From Lysobacteraceae bacterium UBA6001 (lineage in GTDB: Bacteria; Pseudomonadota; Gammaproteobacteria; Xanthomonadales; Xanthomonadaceae), in contig DJAN01000113.1 of assembly GCA_002429615.1 (NCBI GenBank), positions 1 through 31,772 of the forward strand: a stretch of DNA of 31,772 nt, given 5' to 3'. The notes beneath the pieces are model-generated. The model was given only the letters and a program-made list of their open reading frames with translations. It was not told the origin of the DNA and did no database searches. This document shows positions 17,198 through 24,776 of the stretch, one piece after another (position 1 is the first letter of the stretch; the number at the start of each line of letters is the position of its first letter). Made by a program: the position numbers and the translations under genes.

Positions 17198-17506
17198 TCA
17201 ATTCTTCCGCACAAACTCTCCAGATGCAGAAGAAGTCGGAGCCCCCACTTCCTTCATAAAAGACTCTGCGATCCTCTGAAGCGCCATGCGGGCATCCGCC
17301 CCCTCCATATGGTGAAGCGCATCAGCAACATGCCTAGCGATGTCCGCCAGGATTCGCCCCCATGCATCCTCTTCGTCAGCGCCCATTGCACGGTACATCC
17401 CGACCTTAATCGAGCAATGAAGGCCTTGTTGGGCGATCCAAGCACTCAGCATCTCGACCGAATTCGGATCCTCAAGCGCTGCATCTGGAATCGGACGCTT
17501 ATTCAT
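17198..17506 (-). CDS. DUF5076 domain protein
   Basis: A 102-residue protein that matches the DUF5076 family by eye: RPIPDAALEDPNSVEMLSAW, then GLHCSIKVGMYRAMGADEED and AWGRILADIARHVADAL. The function is unknown. ATG at 17506-17504 gives the typical start MNKRPIP; a longer frame upstream is unconserved. It is intact and its composition is nearer to the chromosome, so I take it as the first chromosomal gene right of the island. The presumed island end lies within 120 bases of its stop. Confidence 0.75.
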   Translation of the reverse strand: MNKRPIPDAALEDPNSVEMLSAWIAQQGLHCSIKVGMYRAMGADEEDAWGRILADIARHVADALHHMEGADARMALQRIAESFMKEVGAPTSSASGEFVRKN

Positions 17507-17735
17507 GGCGCTGGTACCTGCCTGTAATGATCGCTCGATTATGGAGCTGCCCTCAGCCCCAAACCTAGCAGTGTCCAAGCAATAAAATGCGCAGGCATGC
17601 CCCAGGACATCCAGCTATCTACCCGGCACAGTGACTTCAGGCAGGTGTCCCCCTCCCGCCCAGCGTGTTGCCATGTAGCCATACGCTGGCCAGGAAGCCC
17701 TGGCCTGGAATCCCATGCCGAAAGGAGGCAAGGTC

Positions 17736-18437
17736 ATGCATGCATCACGTTCGATCCTGTGGCTGGCGCTTGCCGTGGCCACCCCGGCCCTCGCCCAGCA
17801 GAGCCTGAGCAAGATCTCCGACGACATCCAGACCCAAGCCGGCCAGCAGTACGGCTCTCTGGCTTCGGTCAGCGGTGACGTCCACGTAGCCAGCAACGTC
17901 CAGGCCAAGGGCGTGCACACGGTCAGCGGCGACATCAGCATCGATTCCGGCGCCACCGTGGGCGACGTCGCCAACACCAGCGGCAACATCAAGGCCGCGG
18001 ACAACATCAAGGCCGCCGATCTCAAGACCGTGAGTGGCAACATCAAGCTCGGCCGCAATGCGCAGATCGGCGGCGGCCTGACCTCGGTGAGCGGTGACAT
18101 CTTCACCGACCGCGGCAGCCACGTCACCGGCGACATCACCGCTGTCAGTGGTTCGATCGGCCTGGTGCAGACCGAGGTGGACGGCGGCATCACCTTCGCC
18201 ACCAGTGACGTCACCGTGGGCGTGGACTCGCACGTGAAGGGTCGCATCTATCTCAAGAAGCCCACCTTCAGCCACCTCGATCACCCGCCGCGCATCGTGA
18301 TCGGCCCCAACGCGGTCGTCGATGGTCCGCTGGACTTCGAGCTGCCCGTGCAGCTCTACGTCCACAGCTCGGCGAAGACGGGAAAGATCACCGGCGCCAC
18401 GCCGATTGCTTTCTCGTCGGCGACGCCGCCGAAGTAA
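17736..18437 (+). CDS. Exported SGD-repeat protein, probable beta-helix
   Basis: A 233-residue protein with a signal peptide at residues 1-21 (MHASRSILWLALAVATPALA, then Q). The mature part is a series of about 18-20-residue units with V(S/T)SGDI or SGNI cores: SLASVSGDVHVAS, HTVSGDISIDSG, ANTSGNIKAADN, KTVSGNIKLG, TSVSGDIFTD, TAVSGSIGL. Such spacing predicts a right-handed beta-helix, as in polymer-forming or DUF4097-like proteins. It should lie in the periplasm or at the surface. ATG at 17736 has AAGGAGG seven bases upstream. An in-frame ATG at 17715 would place that ribosome site inside the gene. Function unknown. Confidence 0.75.
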   Translation: MHASRSILWLALAVATPALAQQSLSKISDDIQTQAGQQYGSLASVSGDVHVASNVQAKGVHTVSGDISIDSGATVGDVANTSGNIKAADNIKAADLKTVSGNIKLGRNAQIGGGLTSVSGDIFTDRGSHVTGDITAVSGSIGLVQTEVDGGITFATSDVTVGVDSHVKGRIYLKKPTFSHLDHPPRIVIGPNAVVDGPLDFELPVQLYVHSSAKTGKITGATPIAFSSATPPK

Positions 18438-18540
18438 CAGTAGAGCCGGTCTGACGTGGCCGGGGAGTGTCGCTTGGACTACGGTCGAGCTGGCGGGAAA
18501 CCTAACGATTTCGCGCGTTCTTCCGATTGAGTGAGTTTCC

Positions 18541-18647
18541 AAGCATCGGCAGTCTGGGACTCAAGGAGTCTAGAACCTCCGGACACACCGGAGCCCATGG
18601 ACCAACGCTCATGGGCTCTGCGCTTACATCCTGTAGCGCCGATGCTT
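18541..18647. ncRNA. Predicted multi-branched RNA upstream of the SymE-like gene
   Basis: A closing stem of AAGCATCGGC (18541-18550) with GCCGATGCTT (18638-18647) encloses three hairpins: GACTC-AAG-GAGTC (18558-18570), CTCCGG-ACACA-CCGGAG (18577-18593, sharing its last bases with the next) and GAGCCCATG/CATGGGCTC (18591-18618). Further downstream CTAGAACC-(T/C)-CGGACACAC at 18570-18588 is inverted again at 18704-18719, and GTCGGGAGG (18654-18662) pairs with 18720-18728, so alternative folds exist. It may be part of the toxin mRNA leader, an antisense RNA like SymR, or an independent small RNA. Strand cannot be decided. Confidence 0.5.
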
Positions 18648-18729
18648 AGTTGCGTCGGGAGGGTGGCGAATAGAAAACCCCAACGGGGAAATAAGCCCAC
18701 CGAGTGTGTCCGGTTCTAGCCTCCCGACA

Positions 18730-18753
18730 CCCATCGCCACCCTCGGCGATGGG
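18730..18753 (+). promoter_or_regulatory. Hairpin just before the SymE-like ribosome site
   Basis: CCCATCGCC (18730-18738) and GGCGATGGG (18745-18753) form a 9-bp stem over a 6-base loop, ending 11 bases before AAGGAGG. It could be a terminator for the structured RNA (TCTCTT follows) or a translation-control hairpin. Part of the stem can instead pair with GGGTGGCGA at 18661-18669. Confidence 0.6.
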
Positions 18754-18777
18754 GTCTCTTCGCCAAGGAGGCCCCGC

Positions 18778-19212
18778 ATGACCGACGCCGCATCCCCCCC
18801 AGCCGCACCACCGCTTCCACCCCGGCGAAAGCGCCGCACGAAACCAGAGCCGCCCGCGCCCTATTGCCAGTGGGAGTATGTGGAGCCAGAACTCACCCCG
18901 GCCCTCACCCCGGAACAGGTCCGCGAACTCTATGCCGCCGATCACATCGAGGCCCTGCGTCGCTGGAAGCGCTCCGTCCCCCGCCGCCCACATCACTGTC
19001 GCGTCGGTACCTCCTACTACCCCGAAGCCGACCGCAGCGTCCCCTACATCCGCCTGCGCGGCGGCTGGCTGGCGCAGGCGGGCTTCGTCGCCGGCGACCA
19101 GGTGCGCGTCGAGTTCCTGCGTGACGCCCTCGTCCTCTCGCGCATCCCGCCACCGCCGCCGCCACCCGAGATGCCGAAACGACGCAGCCGGAAACCCAGC
19201 TGGCGCGACTAG
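18778..19212 (+). CDS. SymE-like type I toxin family protein
   Basis: A 144-residue protein whose central part (about residues 74-123) matches the SymE toxin domain, an AbrB-like swapped-hairpin fold: HCRVGTSYYPEADRSVPYIR, then LRGGWLAQAGFVAGDQVRVE, ending in LVLSRI. E. coli SymE is an SOS-induced protein that damages RNA/DNA metabolism and is repressed by the antisense RNA SymR. This copy has an extra Pro/Arg-rich N terminus and a basic C-terminal tail. ATG at 18778 follows AAGGAGG by 6 bases. The strongly structured DNA upstream fits antisense control, but no LexA box is obvious. Many SymE-like proteins are not proven toxins. Confidence 0.7.
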   Translation: MTDAASPPAAPPLPPRRKRRTKPEPPAPYCQWEYVEPELTPALTPEQVRELYAADHIEALRRWKRSVPRRPHHCRVGTSYYPEADRSVPYIRLRGGWLAQAGFVAGDQVRVEFLRDALVLSRIPPPPPPPEMPKRRSRKPSWRD

Positions 19213-19332
19213 TCCCGCTACCGGGCGACGATGGCCCGTCGCCCCTCAGGCCCCGGACGGCGGCCACCCCATCGCGTCCCACCGCCAAGCCCCATAAGAT
19301 CGGCTGGTATCTCCAACCGCCAAGGAAGACCC

Positions 19333-19716
19333 ATGTCCGACCCGTACAACTCCACGCCCATGCGCTCCGCCGCGCCGTCGCTCACCGACGCCATGGTGAC
19401 CACCGCCTTTGAACTGCCCGGCTACCGCGTCACCCGCAATATCGGCCTGGTGCGCGGCATCACCGTGCGCTCGCGCTCGATCATCGGCAACTTCTTCGGC
19501 GGCCTGCAGACCATCCTCGGCGGCAACATCACCATCTATACCGAGCTGTGCGAGCAGGCGCGCCAGGAAACCTATCGGGACATGGTGCAGCACGCGCGCG
19601 TGCTCGGCGCCAATGCCATCATCGCGGTGCGCTACGACGCCACCGAACTGATGGCCGGCCTCACCGAAGTGCTGTGCTACGGCACGGCCGTAGTCGTGGA
19701 GCCGCACAACAGCTGA
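19333..19716 (+). CDS. YbjQ-family (UPF0145) protein
   Basis: A 127-residue protein of the YbjQ/UPF0145 heavy-metal-binding-like family: LPGYRVTRNIGLVRGITVRS, then a Gly-rich stretch FFGGLQTILGGNITIYTELC, then ARVLGANAIIAVRYDAT and a terminal YGTAVVVEP strand. Members form pentameric or decameric rings and have no assigned biochemical role. ATG at 19333 follows AAGGAAG by 4-5 bases. It is convergent with the membrane protein at 19729-21102, and a palindrome covers both stop codons. Confidence 0.85.
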   Translation: MSDPYNSTPMRSAAPSLTDAMVTTAFELPGYRVTRNIGLVRGITVRSRSIIGNFFGGLQTILGGNITIYTELCEQARQETYRDMVQHARVLGANAIIAVRYDATELMAGLTEVLCYGTAVVVEPHNS

Positions 19717-19734
19717 GGCATTGGCGCCTCAGCT
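19711..19734. terminator. Palindrome covering two convergent stop codons
   Basis: AGCTGAGGC (19711-19719) and GCCTCAGCT (19726-19734) form a 9-bp stem over a 6-base loop. The stop of the YbjQ-type gene (19714-19716) and that of the opposing membrane-protein gene (19729-19731) lie in the two arms. It probably ends transcription both ways, though no T run follows. Confidence 0.6.
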
Positions 19735-21102
19735 GCCTTCGGGGTCGTACCAGAACGGAATCACATACTCCCGACGCCGCTGCGGGCCGGTGTCCTCACC
19801 CTTCGCGTTCCACACCAGCCGCAGGTCATGCCGGCCCGGCGCCTTGTCGCGCAGGTCGATGTAACCCATCAGCCCACGCATCCCCAGGTCGCGGCGCTCT
19901 GCCGGCAGGAAGCCATCGACGCGGACGGGTACCCCGTCCAGCGTCACCGTCCAGATCGAGGCCATGCACTGCGTCGCCAGCTTCGCCGCGGCGGCGCCTT
20001 CGGCCTTGTTGTGGCCGTCGTCAAGTTTGGGGCAGGCGTCGCGCGCCAGCGGGTTGTCCAGCCGCACGCGGTTGGGAATGAACAGCCGCAGCTGCCGCGC
20101 CTCGATCCGGTCGGAAGGGATCATCGGATAGCGCAGCACCGCGTCGTCCGCGCCACGCAGCGACTCGTAGTGCGCGCTGGCCATGCCATGGTCCACCGCC
20201 TCGCTCGTGATCACCTCATAGCGGTTGAGCAGCGAGAAACCTATCGACCCGACGATATGCGCCGCGCCCAGCACCAGCGCCACCATCGGCACCAGGTAAT
20301 AGACCACGGTGTAGCCACGGCGGCCCAGGTTGCTCTGCAGGGTGAGCTGCACCGGCGCGATCAGCCGCAGCGGCAGCAGCGGGCTGAGCACGCGCAGCAT
20401 CGCCAGCGTGACGCGTTGCAGCGCCGGCGCGCTGCTGCCCTGAGCCTCGCGACGTGCCACGAGCTTGTCCAGCACGGCCAGGACCATCGTGAGAACGATC
20501 ACCAGGCCGTTGAGGACGGCAAAGCAGATGATCGTCGCCAGCTCGCGGTCGTGGAAAAACAGGCTGATCAGCAGCGACGGGATGACCAGCACCACGCCGA
20601 ACAGGCCGGTCCACACGATGCCGATGGCGACCATCACCGCACTGACGAACAGCACGGACGCGGTGCGGTCGACCCGGTCGATGACGTCGCCCAGGTCGCC
20701 GATCATCATGCGGTAGAAGGTGCGCGATACCGGGCCCAGTGAGGTCAGGCGCGCCCATTGGATGCCACCCGGGAAGCCGGCCTTCAATCCCACCAGCCCC
20801 ACCCAGTAGCCGCGGATGGCGAGGTGGATCACGAAGGCGATGCCCAGCGCGTAGCTCAGGCCGATGGCGAGCATGCAGCCGAACTGCATCGCGTACCAGA
20901 GCACGCCGTCGGCATGGATCTCGTTGCCGACCCAGCCATCAAGCAGCCGCGGCGGCAGCGTGAGCAGCGCGAACGCCAGCAGGCCGGAGATCAGCAGCTC
21001 CAGTTCGTCGCTGCGCTCGCGCAGGCGTTCAAAGGCGATACGGCGGCCGACAGGCGGCGCATCCGGCGTCGCGTCGGCGCCGGCGGTCTCGATCTGATTC
21101 AT
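19729..21102 (-). CDS. Unknown multi-pass membrane protein
   Basis: A 457-residue protein with about six hydrophobic segments (near 34-53, 70-95, 146-166, 166-184, 188-214 and 267-295), followed by a soluble C-terminal domain of roughly 160 residues that is likely periplasmic. That domain has two Cys (RDACPKLDDG and LATQCMASIW) that could pair. A stretch FIPNRVRLDNPLARDACPKL is followed by DLRLVWN and ends FWYDPEGS. I cannot name the family. ATG at 21102-21100 is the first start in frame. Confidence 0.7.
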   Translation of the reverse strand: MNQIETAGADATPDAPPVGRRIAFERLRERSDELELLISGLLAFALLTLPPRLLDGWVGNEIHADGVLWYAMQFGCMLAIGLSYALGIAFVIHLAIRGYWVGLVGLKAGFPGGIQWARLTSLGPVSRTFYRMMIGDLGDVIDRVDRTASVLFVSAVMVAIGIVWTGLFGVVLVIPSLLISLFFHDRELATIICFAVLNGLVIVLTMVLAVLDKLVARREAQGSSAPALQRVTLAMLRVLSPLLPLRLIAPVQLTLQSNLGRRGYTVVYYLVPMVALVLGAAHIVGSIGFSLLNRYEVITSEAVDHGMASAHYESLRGADDAVLRYPMIPSDRIEARQLRLFIPNRVRLDNPLARDACPKLDDGHNKAEGAAAAKLATQCMASIWTVTLDGVPVRVDGFLPAERRDLGMRGLMGYIDLRDKAPGRHDLRLVWNAKGEDTGPQRRREYVIPFWYDPEGS

Positions 21103-21225
21103 CCTGAAATCCCCATCCAGTCACCCGAGTCTAGCCGGTTTCGTGGGCGCGGCAGGCTGGGGTGTCGATCCGGGACCCTCTCGTCCGTCGCTTTTCCATC
21201 CACGGAGGCCCTGACGGAGAATCAC

Positions 21226-21855
21226 ATGCGCAGACTGGTCGCTTCGCTTTTCATCAGCCTGGACGGCGTCATCCAGGGCCCCGGCGGGCCGGAGGAAGAT
21301 CCCAGTGGTGACTTCCGCCTCGGCGGCTGGGTCGCGCCCTATGCCGACCCGCTGATCGGCGAGAACCTGCAGGACCTCATGTCCGATCCGTTCGAGCTGC
21401 TGTTGGGCCGCCGCACCTACGACATCTTCGCGTCGTATTGGCCGCACGTCCCCGAGGGCGTGCCCAGCCATGCGCTGGCCGAGCGCTTCAACCGTGTGCG
21501 CAAGCACGTGGCGACCCATCGGCCGGACGGGTTGGATTGGGGAAACAGCGCTGCGCTGCCGGGCGACCTGGCGATGGCGGTGAGGCATCTGAAGCAGCAG
21601 GCGGGCGACTACCTGCTGACCTTCGGCAGCGGCGACATGATCCGCCAGCTGATCGCCGCCGGCCTGGTCGACGAGCTGAGGCTGCAGGTGTACCCGATCG
21701 TGCTGGGGCGAGGCCGCCGCCTGTTCGGCACCGATGAGCCCGCCTGGGCATTCACGCTGGCGGATTCGGCGCGCACGCAGGGCGGTGTGCTGGTGAATCG
21801 CTACATGCGCGCGGGCGAGGTGCAGACTGGCGCTGTTGGCTACCGGCGTGCCTGA
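21226..21855 (+). CDS. Dihydrofolate reductase-like (RibD C-terminal) protein
   Basis: A 209-residue protein of the stand-alone RibD_C/DHFR-like family (COG0262, YyaP/YwjB type), NADPH-binding reductases of unknown substrate. Family marks are the N-terminal VASLFISLDGVIQGPGGPEE, the LLLGRRTYDIFASYWPH block, LLTFGSGDMIRQLIAAGLVD with the Gly-rich NADPH loop, and LRLQVYPIVLGRGRRLFG. ATG at 21226 has CGGAGA 5-6 bases upstream. The last 25 residues, after VNRYMRAGEV, are less conserved. Confidence 0.85.
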   Translation: MRRLVASLFISLDGVIQGPGGPEEDPSGDFRLGGWVAPYADPLIGENLQDLMSDPFELLLGRRTYDIFASYWPHVPEGVPSHALAERFNRVRKHVATHRPDGLDWGNSAALPGDLAMAVRHLKQQAGDYLLTFGSGDMIRQLIAAGLVDELRLQVYPIVLGRGRRLFGTDEPAWAFTLADSARTQGGVLVNRYMRAGEVQTGAVGYRRA

Positions 21856-21874
21856 TATCGGCTGAGAGCGGGAA

Positions 21875-21905
21875 GCGGCCTCCGGATGCTGAGTCCGGAG
21901 GCCGC
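21875..21905. terminator. Bidirectional hairpin between convergent genes
   Basis: GCGGCCTCCGGA (21875-21886) and TCCGGAGGCCGC (21894-21905) form a perfect 12-bp stem over a 7-base loop. It sits 20 bases after the reductase stop and 7 bases after the exbD stop on the other strand. No T run is present. Confidence 0.7.
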
Positions 21906-21911
21906 GGCCGT

Positions 21912-22319
21912 TCATCGCACGAAGGCGATACGCTCCATCCGTGCATTCTTCGCCGCCGCCAATACCTGCGCGGTGACCTGGTACTCCGAACCCGGGTCGG
22001 CGCTGATTCGGAACTCGGGTTGTGGACCCTGCGACAACCGCACCACGTCATCCAGGCGCGATGACAGCTCGGTGGTGGTCACCGGCTCGCCATCCCAGCT
22101 GAGCTGGTTGCCGGCATCGATGCGCAGCACGATGGGTTCGGGAGGCGGCAGGCGCTTGGTGTCAGGCGGCACGTGTTGCGGAAGATCGACGGTGATGGGC
22201 CGGGCGACGATCGGCGCGGTGACGATGAAGATGATCAACAGCACGAGCATCACGTCGACCAGCGGGGTGACGTTGATATCGGCCAACGGGGTGGAACGAC
22301 CTGCGGCACTGAAAGCCAT
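21912..22319 (-). CDS. ExbD/TolR-family biopolymer transport protein, orphan
   Basis: A 135-residue protein with the ExbD/TolR layout: a short cytoplasmic start, one membrane segment at about 20-40 (NVTPLVDVMLVLLIIFIVTA) with the essential Asp22, and a periplasmic domain to the end. ExbD works with ExbB to drive TonB using the proton gradient. Neither ExbB nor TonB is encoded next to it, so it must use partners made elsewhere or act in another ExbBD-type complex. The proline-rich stretch VPPDTKRLPPPEP follows the membrane segment. ATG at 22319-22317 has GGAG about 7 bases upstream. Confidence 0.85.
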   Translation of the reverse strand: MAFSAAGRSTPLADINVTPLVDVMLVLLIIFIVTAPIVARPITVDLPQHVPPDTKRLPPPEPIVLRIDAGNQLSWDGEPVTTTELSSRLDDVVRLSQGPQPEFRISADPGSEYQVTAQVLAAAKNARMERIAFVR

Positions 22320-22493
22320 GCGTCTGCTCCATGACGGGGCGGCGCGCCCCGACTCCGACGCTACGCCGGGTCGGGGTGGAGCGGCAGGGGCTGCGGCTGG
22401 GTTGGTTCAGCCATGGTTGCCTTGGCGAGCGCCTGTTGCCCGAACTCTCAATCTCATCTCGGTCCTCCTCTTCCTCTTCCGCCTCCGCTTCCC

Positions 22494-22557
22494 TTGTAGG
22501 AGCGGCTTCAGCCGCGACACGAGGAGGCCACGGTCGCGGCTGAAGCCGCTCCTACAA
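22494..22557. repeat. Perfect inverted REP pair
   Basis: TTGTAGGAGCGGCTTCAGCC (continuing GCGAC, 22494-22518) is exactly inverted at 22533-22557 across a 14-base spacer. Each arm contains its own GCGGCTTCAGCCGC palindrome. It is the same family as the pair at 4395-4479. It lies between the exbD and monooxygenase genes, about 175 bases upstream of exbD. Confidence 0.9.
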
Positions 22558-22627
22558 CGGGGCTACGCATCTACCCATCGAGATGCATCAACTTGTGCCT
22601 ACCGCGAGCCGCAAGTCCAGCGCGATC

Positions 22628-24109
22628 TCAGCAAAAGAACGCCGCATACCTGTCCATCCGACCCACCGCTTCCTGAGCCACGACAGCCGCCACATACCCA
22701 TCGGGGCGCACCAGCGCCCACTCGCCTGCTGCCAACCCGTAAGCCGAAGCGAAATCTCCATCGCTATCCCGTAGCTCCGCATCCGGCCCGATCACATGAA
22801 CATGCAGCCGCGCATGCGACGGCGCCCCCGCGCGATCCGCGTGATAGCCAAGCAAGGTCCAATGCGTGCCGGCGAACAGCTCGAACAGCCGGCGAACCTG
22901 GCCGCCCGCGCCACGCAGTCGTGCATCCGGCGCACGGTCACCCGCAACAAGTCGTTCTCCGCGATCTTCCGTCTCCATCGACAGAGACGATCCGCGATAC
23001 CCAAGATCCAGCTGCTGCACCTCACGCCCCCGTCGATTGTCGCCACGCTTGGCGTTGTCCAGCAGGCGGGTCGATAGTCCCAGCATCGACGCCGCGATGG
23101 GCCGCCGCTCTTCCTCATAGCTGTCCAGCAGCGGAGCCGGCGCGCCGCCCATCACTGCCGCCAGCTTCCAGCCCAGGTTGTAGGCATCCTGCGTGCTGGT
23201 GTTGAGGCCCTGGCCGCCGGTGGGCGGGTGCGTATGCGCCGCGTCGCCCACGAGGAACACGCGGCCTTCGCGATAACGGTCGGCGAGGCGGGCGTTCATC
23301 TGGTAGGCCGACGCCCACGACACCGAATGCACTTGGATATCCTCGCGCCCGCTGCGTTCCCGCACCATCAATGCGAGCCCGTCAGCGGAAAGATCGATCT
23401 CGCCTTCCAGCGGCACCGGCGCCTGCACCTGGAAAAGGTCCGTGCCCATCAGCGGACACAGCGACAGGCGCGACACGTTCGATTCCTCGTTGAACTGATG
23501 CCATGCGTCGCGTTCCAGACCGGTCAGCACCACATCGGCCACCACCGCGCGCACGCCCAGCGTCTTGCCGGGGAAGTCGATGTCCAGCTGCTGCCGCACG
23601 ACACTACGCCCACCATCGGCGCCGACCAGGTAGCGCGCACGCACCCGCGCCTCGCCGCTTGGCGTCGCGATCCGCGCCGTCACCCCGCTGGCATCCTGCT
23701 CGAATGCGAGCAGCTCATGCCCGAATGCCGGACGATGCCCCAACTCGGCGAGGCGCTCGCGCATCACCGCCTCGGTCAGGAACTGCGGCACCATCAACGG
23801 CTGGCCGTAGGGCTCCGCGGGTGTCGGCGTGCGTGCCTCCACCATGGCGACGTCCGTATGGCTGCCGTCCGCATGGTGGCTACGGGACACGGGGTACAGC
23901 CCGCCCGCCGCGAACAGCCGGTCGACGATGCCCATGTCCTCGAAGACTTCCTGGCTGCGCGGCTGGATACCCTTGCCGCGCGAGCCGTGGAAAGGCTGCG
24001 CCAGCTTCTCCACCAGTTGGAAAGACGCCCCGCGCCGGGCCAGCTCGATTGCCAGGGTCAGGCCGGCCGCGCCAGCCCCGCAGATCAACACATCGGTATC
24101 GACTTCCAT
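22628..24109 (-). CDS. FAD-dependent aromatic monooxygenase (PHBH/TfdB type)
   Basis: A 493-residue group A flavoprotein monooxygenase, which hydroxylates phenolic or similar rings with NAD(P)H and oxygen. The dinucleotide motif GAGAAG is at about residues 11-16 (TDVLICGAGAAGLTLAIELA). The family DG motif is seen as LVGADGGRSVVRQQL, and the FAD ribityl-binding motif as VFLVGDAAHTHPPTGGQGLN. The C-terminal thioredoxin-like domain of phenol hydroxylases follows. ATG at 24109-24107 is preferred because GGAG lies 8 bases upstream. ATG at 24139 would add ten residues and run into the operator. It is divergent from the marR-like gene, so control by that protein is likely. The substrate is not evident. 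Confidence 0.88.
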   Translation of the reverse strand: MEVDTDVLICGAGAAGLTLAIELARRGASFQLVEKLAQPFHGSRGKGIQPRSQEVFEDMGIVDRLFAAGGLYPVSRSHHADGSHTDVAMVEARTPTPAEPYGQPLMVPQFLTEAVMRERLAELGHRPAFGHELLAFEQDASGVTARIATPSGEARVRARYLVGADGGRSVVRQQLDIDFPGKTLGVRAVVADVVLTGLERDAWHQFNEESNVSRLSLCPLMGTDLFQVQAPVPLEGEIDLSADGLALMVRERSGREDIQVHSVSWASAYQMNARLADRYREGRVFLVGDAAHTHPPTGGQGLNTSTQDAYNLGWKLAAVMGGAPAPLLDSYEEERRPIAASMLGLSTRLLDNAKRGDNRRGREVQQLDLGYRGSSLSMETEDRGERLVAGDRAPDARLRGAGGQVRRLFELFAGTHWTLLGYHADRAGAPSHARLHVHVIGPDAELRDSDGDFASAYGLAAGEWALVRPDGYVAAVVAQEAVGRMDRYAAFFC

Positions 24110-24120
24110 TGCTGCACTCC

Positions 24121-24145
24121 AGTTGTGTGTACTATGCACTTAACT
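24121..24145. promoter_or_regulatory. Probable MarR operator between divergent genes
   Basis: AGTTGTGTGTA-CT-ATGCACTTAACT is an imperfect palindrome centred at about 24133; the half-sites AGTTGTGTG and AGTTAAGTG differ at two positions. It is locally AT-rich in a GC-rich region, between the ATG codons at 24109 and 24176. That is where a MarR protein would block both promoters. On the minus strand CATAGT could serve as a -10. Confidence 0.6.
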
Positions 24146-24175
24146 GGAGCGCACCCTACGCCGGTGGAAAAGAGC

Positions 24176-24643
24176 ATGCAAGATACACATATCTCAGCCC
24201 AGATGAGATCGTTGCACGGGGCGCTGATCGCCATCGGCAGCGTGATGAACCGGCCGCGCAACGACGAGCGGCTGATCGAGGCGGCGGGTATCCGCATCGA
24301 CCAGGCGCTGTTCCGGCTGCTGGTGGTGATCGAGCGGCTTGGCCCGATCGGCGTGGTGGACCTGGCCGACCGCCTCGGCCGTGACTACACCACCATCAGC
24401 CGGCAGGTCGCCAAGTTGGCGGCCATGGAGCTGGTCACCCGCCGCGGCAACAGCGAGGACCGCCGCGTGCGCGAGGCGCTGATCGCGCCCAAGGGCAAGC
24501 TCATGACCGACCGCCTGGATGCCGCGCGCGAGGCCATGGCGCGCGAGCTGTTCGCGTCCTGGTCCCCTGAGGACCGGGATGACCTGGTACGCCTGATGTG
24601 CCGCTTCGCCGAGGCACTCGAACAGCGCGAGGCTGCCCCCTAG
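24176..24643 (+). CDS. MarR-family transcriptional regulator
   Basis: A 155-residue winged-helix regulator. The helix-turn-helix and wing span about residues 55-105: LGPIGVVDLADRLGRDYTTI, then SRQVAKLAAMELVTRRGNSE and DRRVREALIAP. The DRR-R wing tip is typical of MarR proteins, which bind palindromes as dimers and release them on ligand binding. ATG at 24176 is taken as the start. An ATG at 24134 would lie inside the putative operator. It is divergent from the aromatic monooxygenase, so phenolic compounds are plausible ligands (inference). Confidence 0.88.
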   Translation: MQDTHISAQMRSLHGALIAIGSVMNRPRNDERLIEAAGIRIDQALFRLLVVIERLGPIGVVDLADRLGRDYTTISRQVAKLAAMELVTRRGNSEDRRVREALIAPKGKLMTDRLDAAREAMARELFASWSPEDRDDLVRLMCRFAEALEQREAAP

Positions 24644-24776
24644 GCGGCGCCCGCTGCACGGCCGCCGCAACCGCTGTACGATCGCCCACGCCCTCTGCCC
24701 GCCGCATCGGCGGGCACCCCCTGGGGCAACGCACCGGCACACCACCACCGCCACGCATCACCACCCAGGGGAAACC

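Noticed and set aside
17100..17735. A second copy of the tRNA-Ile2 3' end (attR)
   Set aside because: I searched for GGTTCGAATCC-like sequence and found none here. The right end may be decayed or the att core very short.
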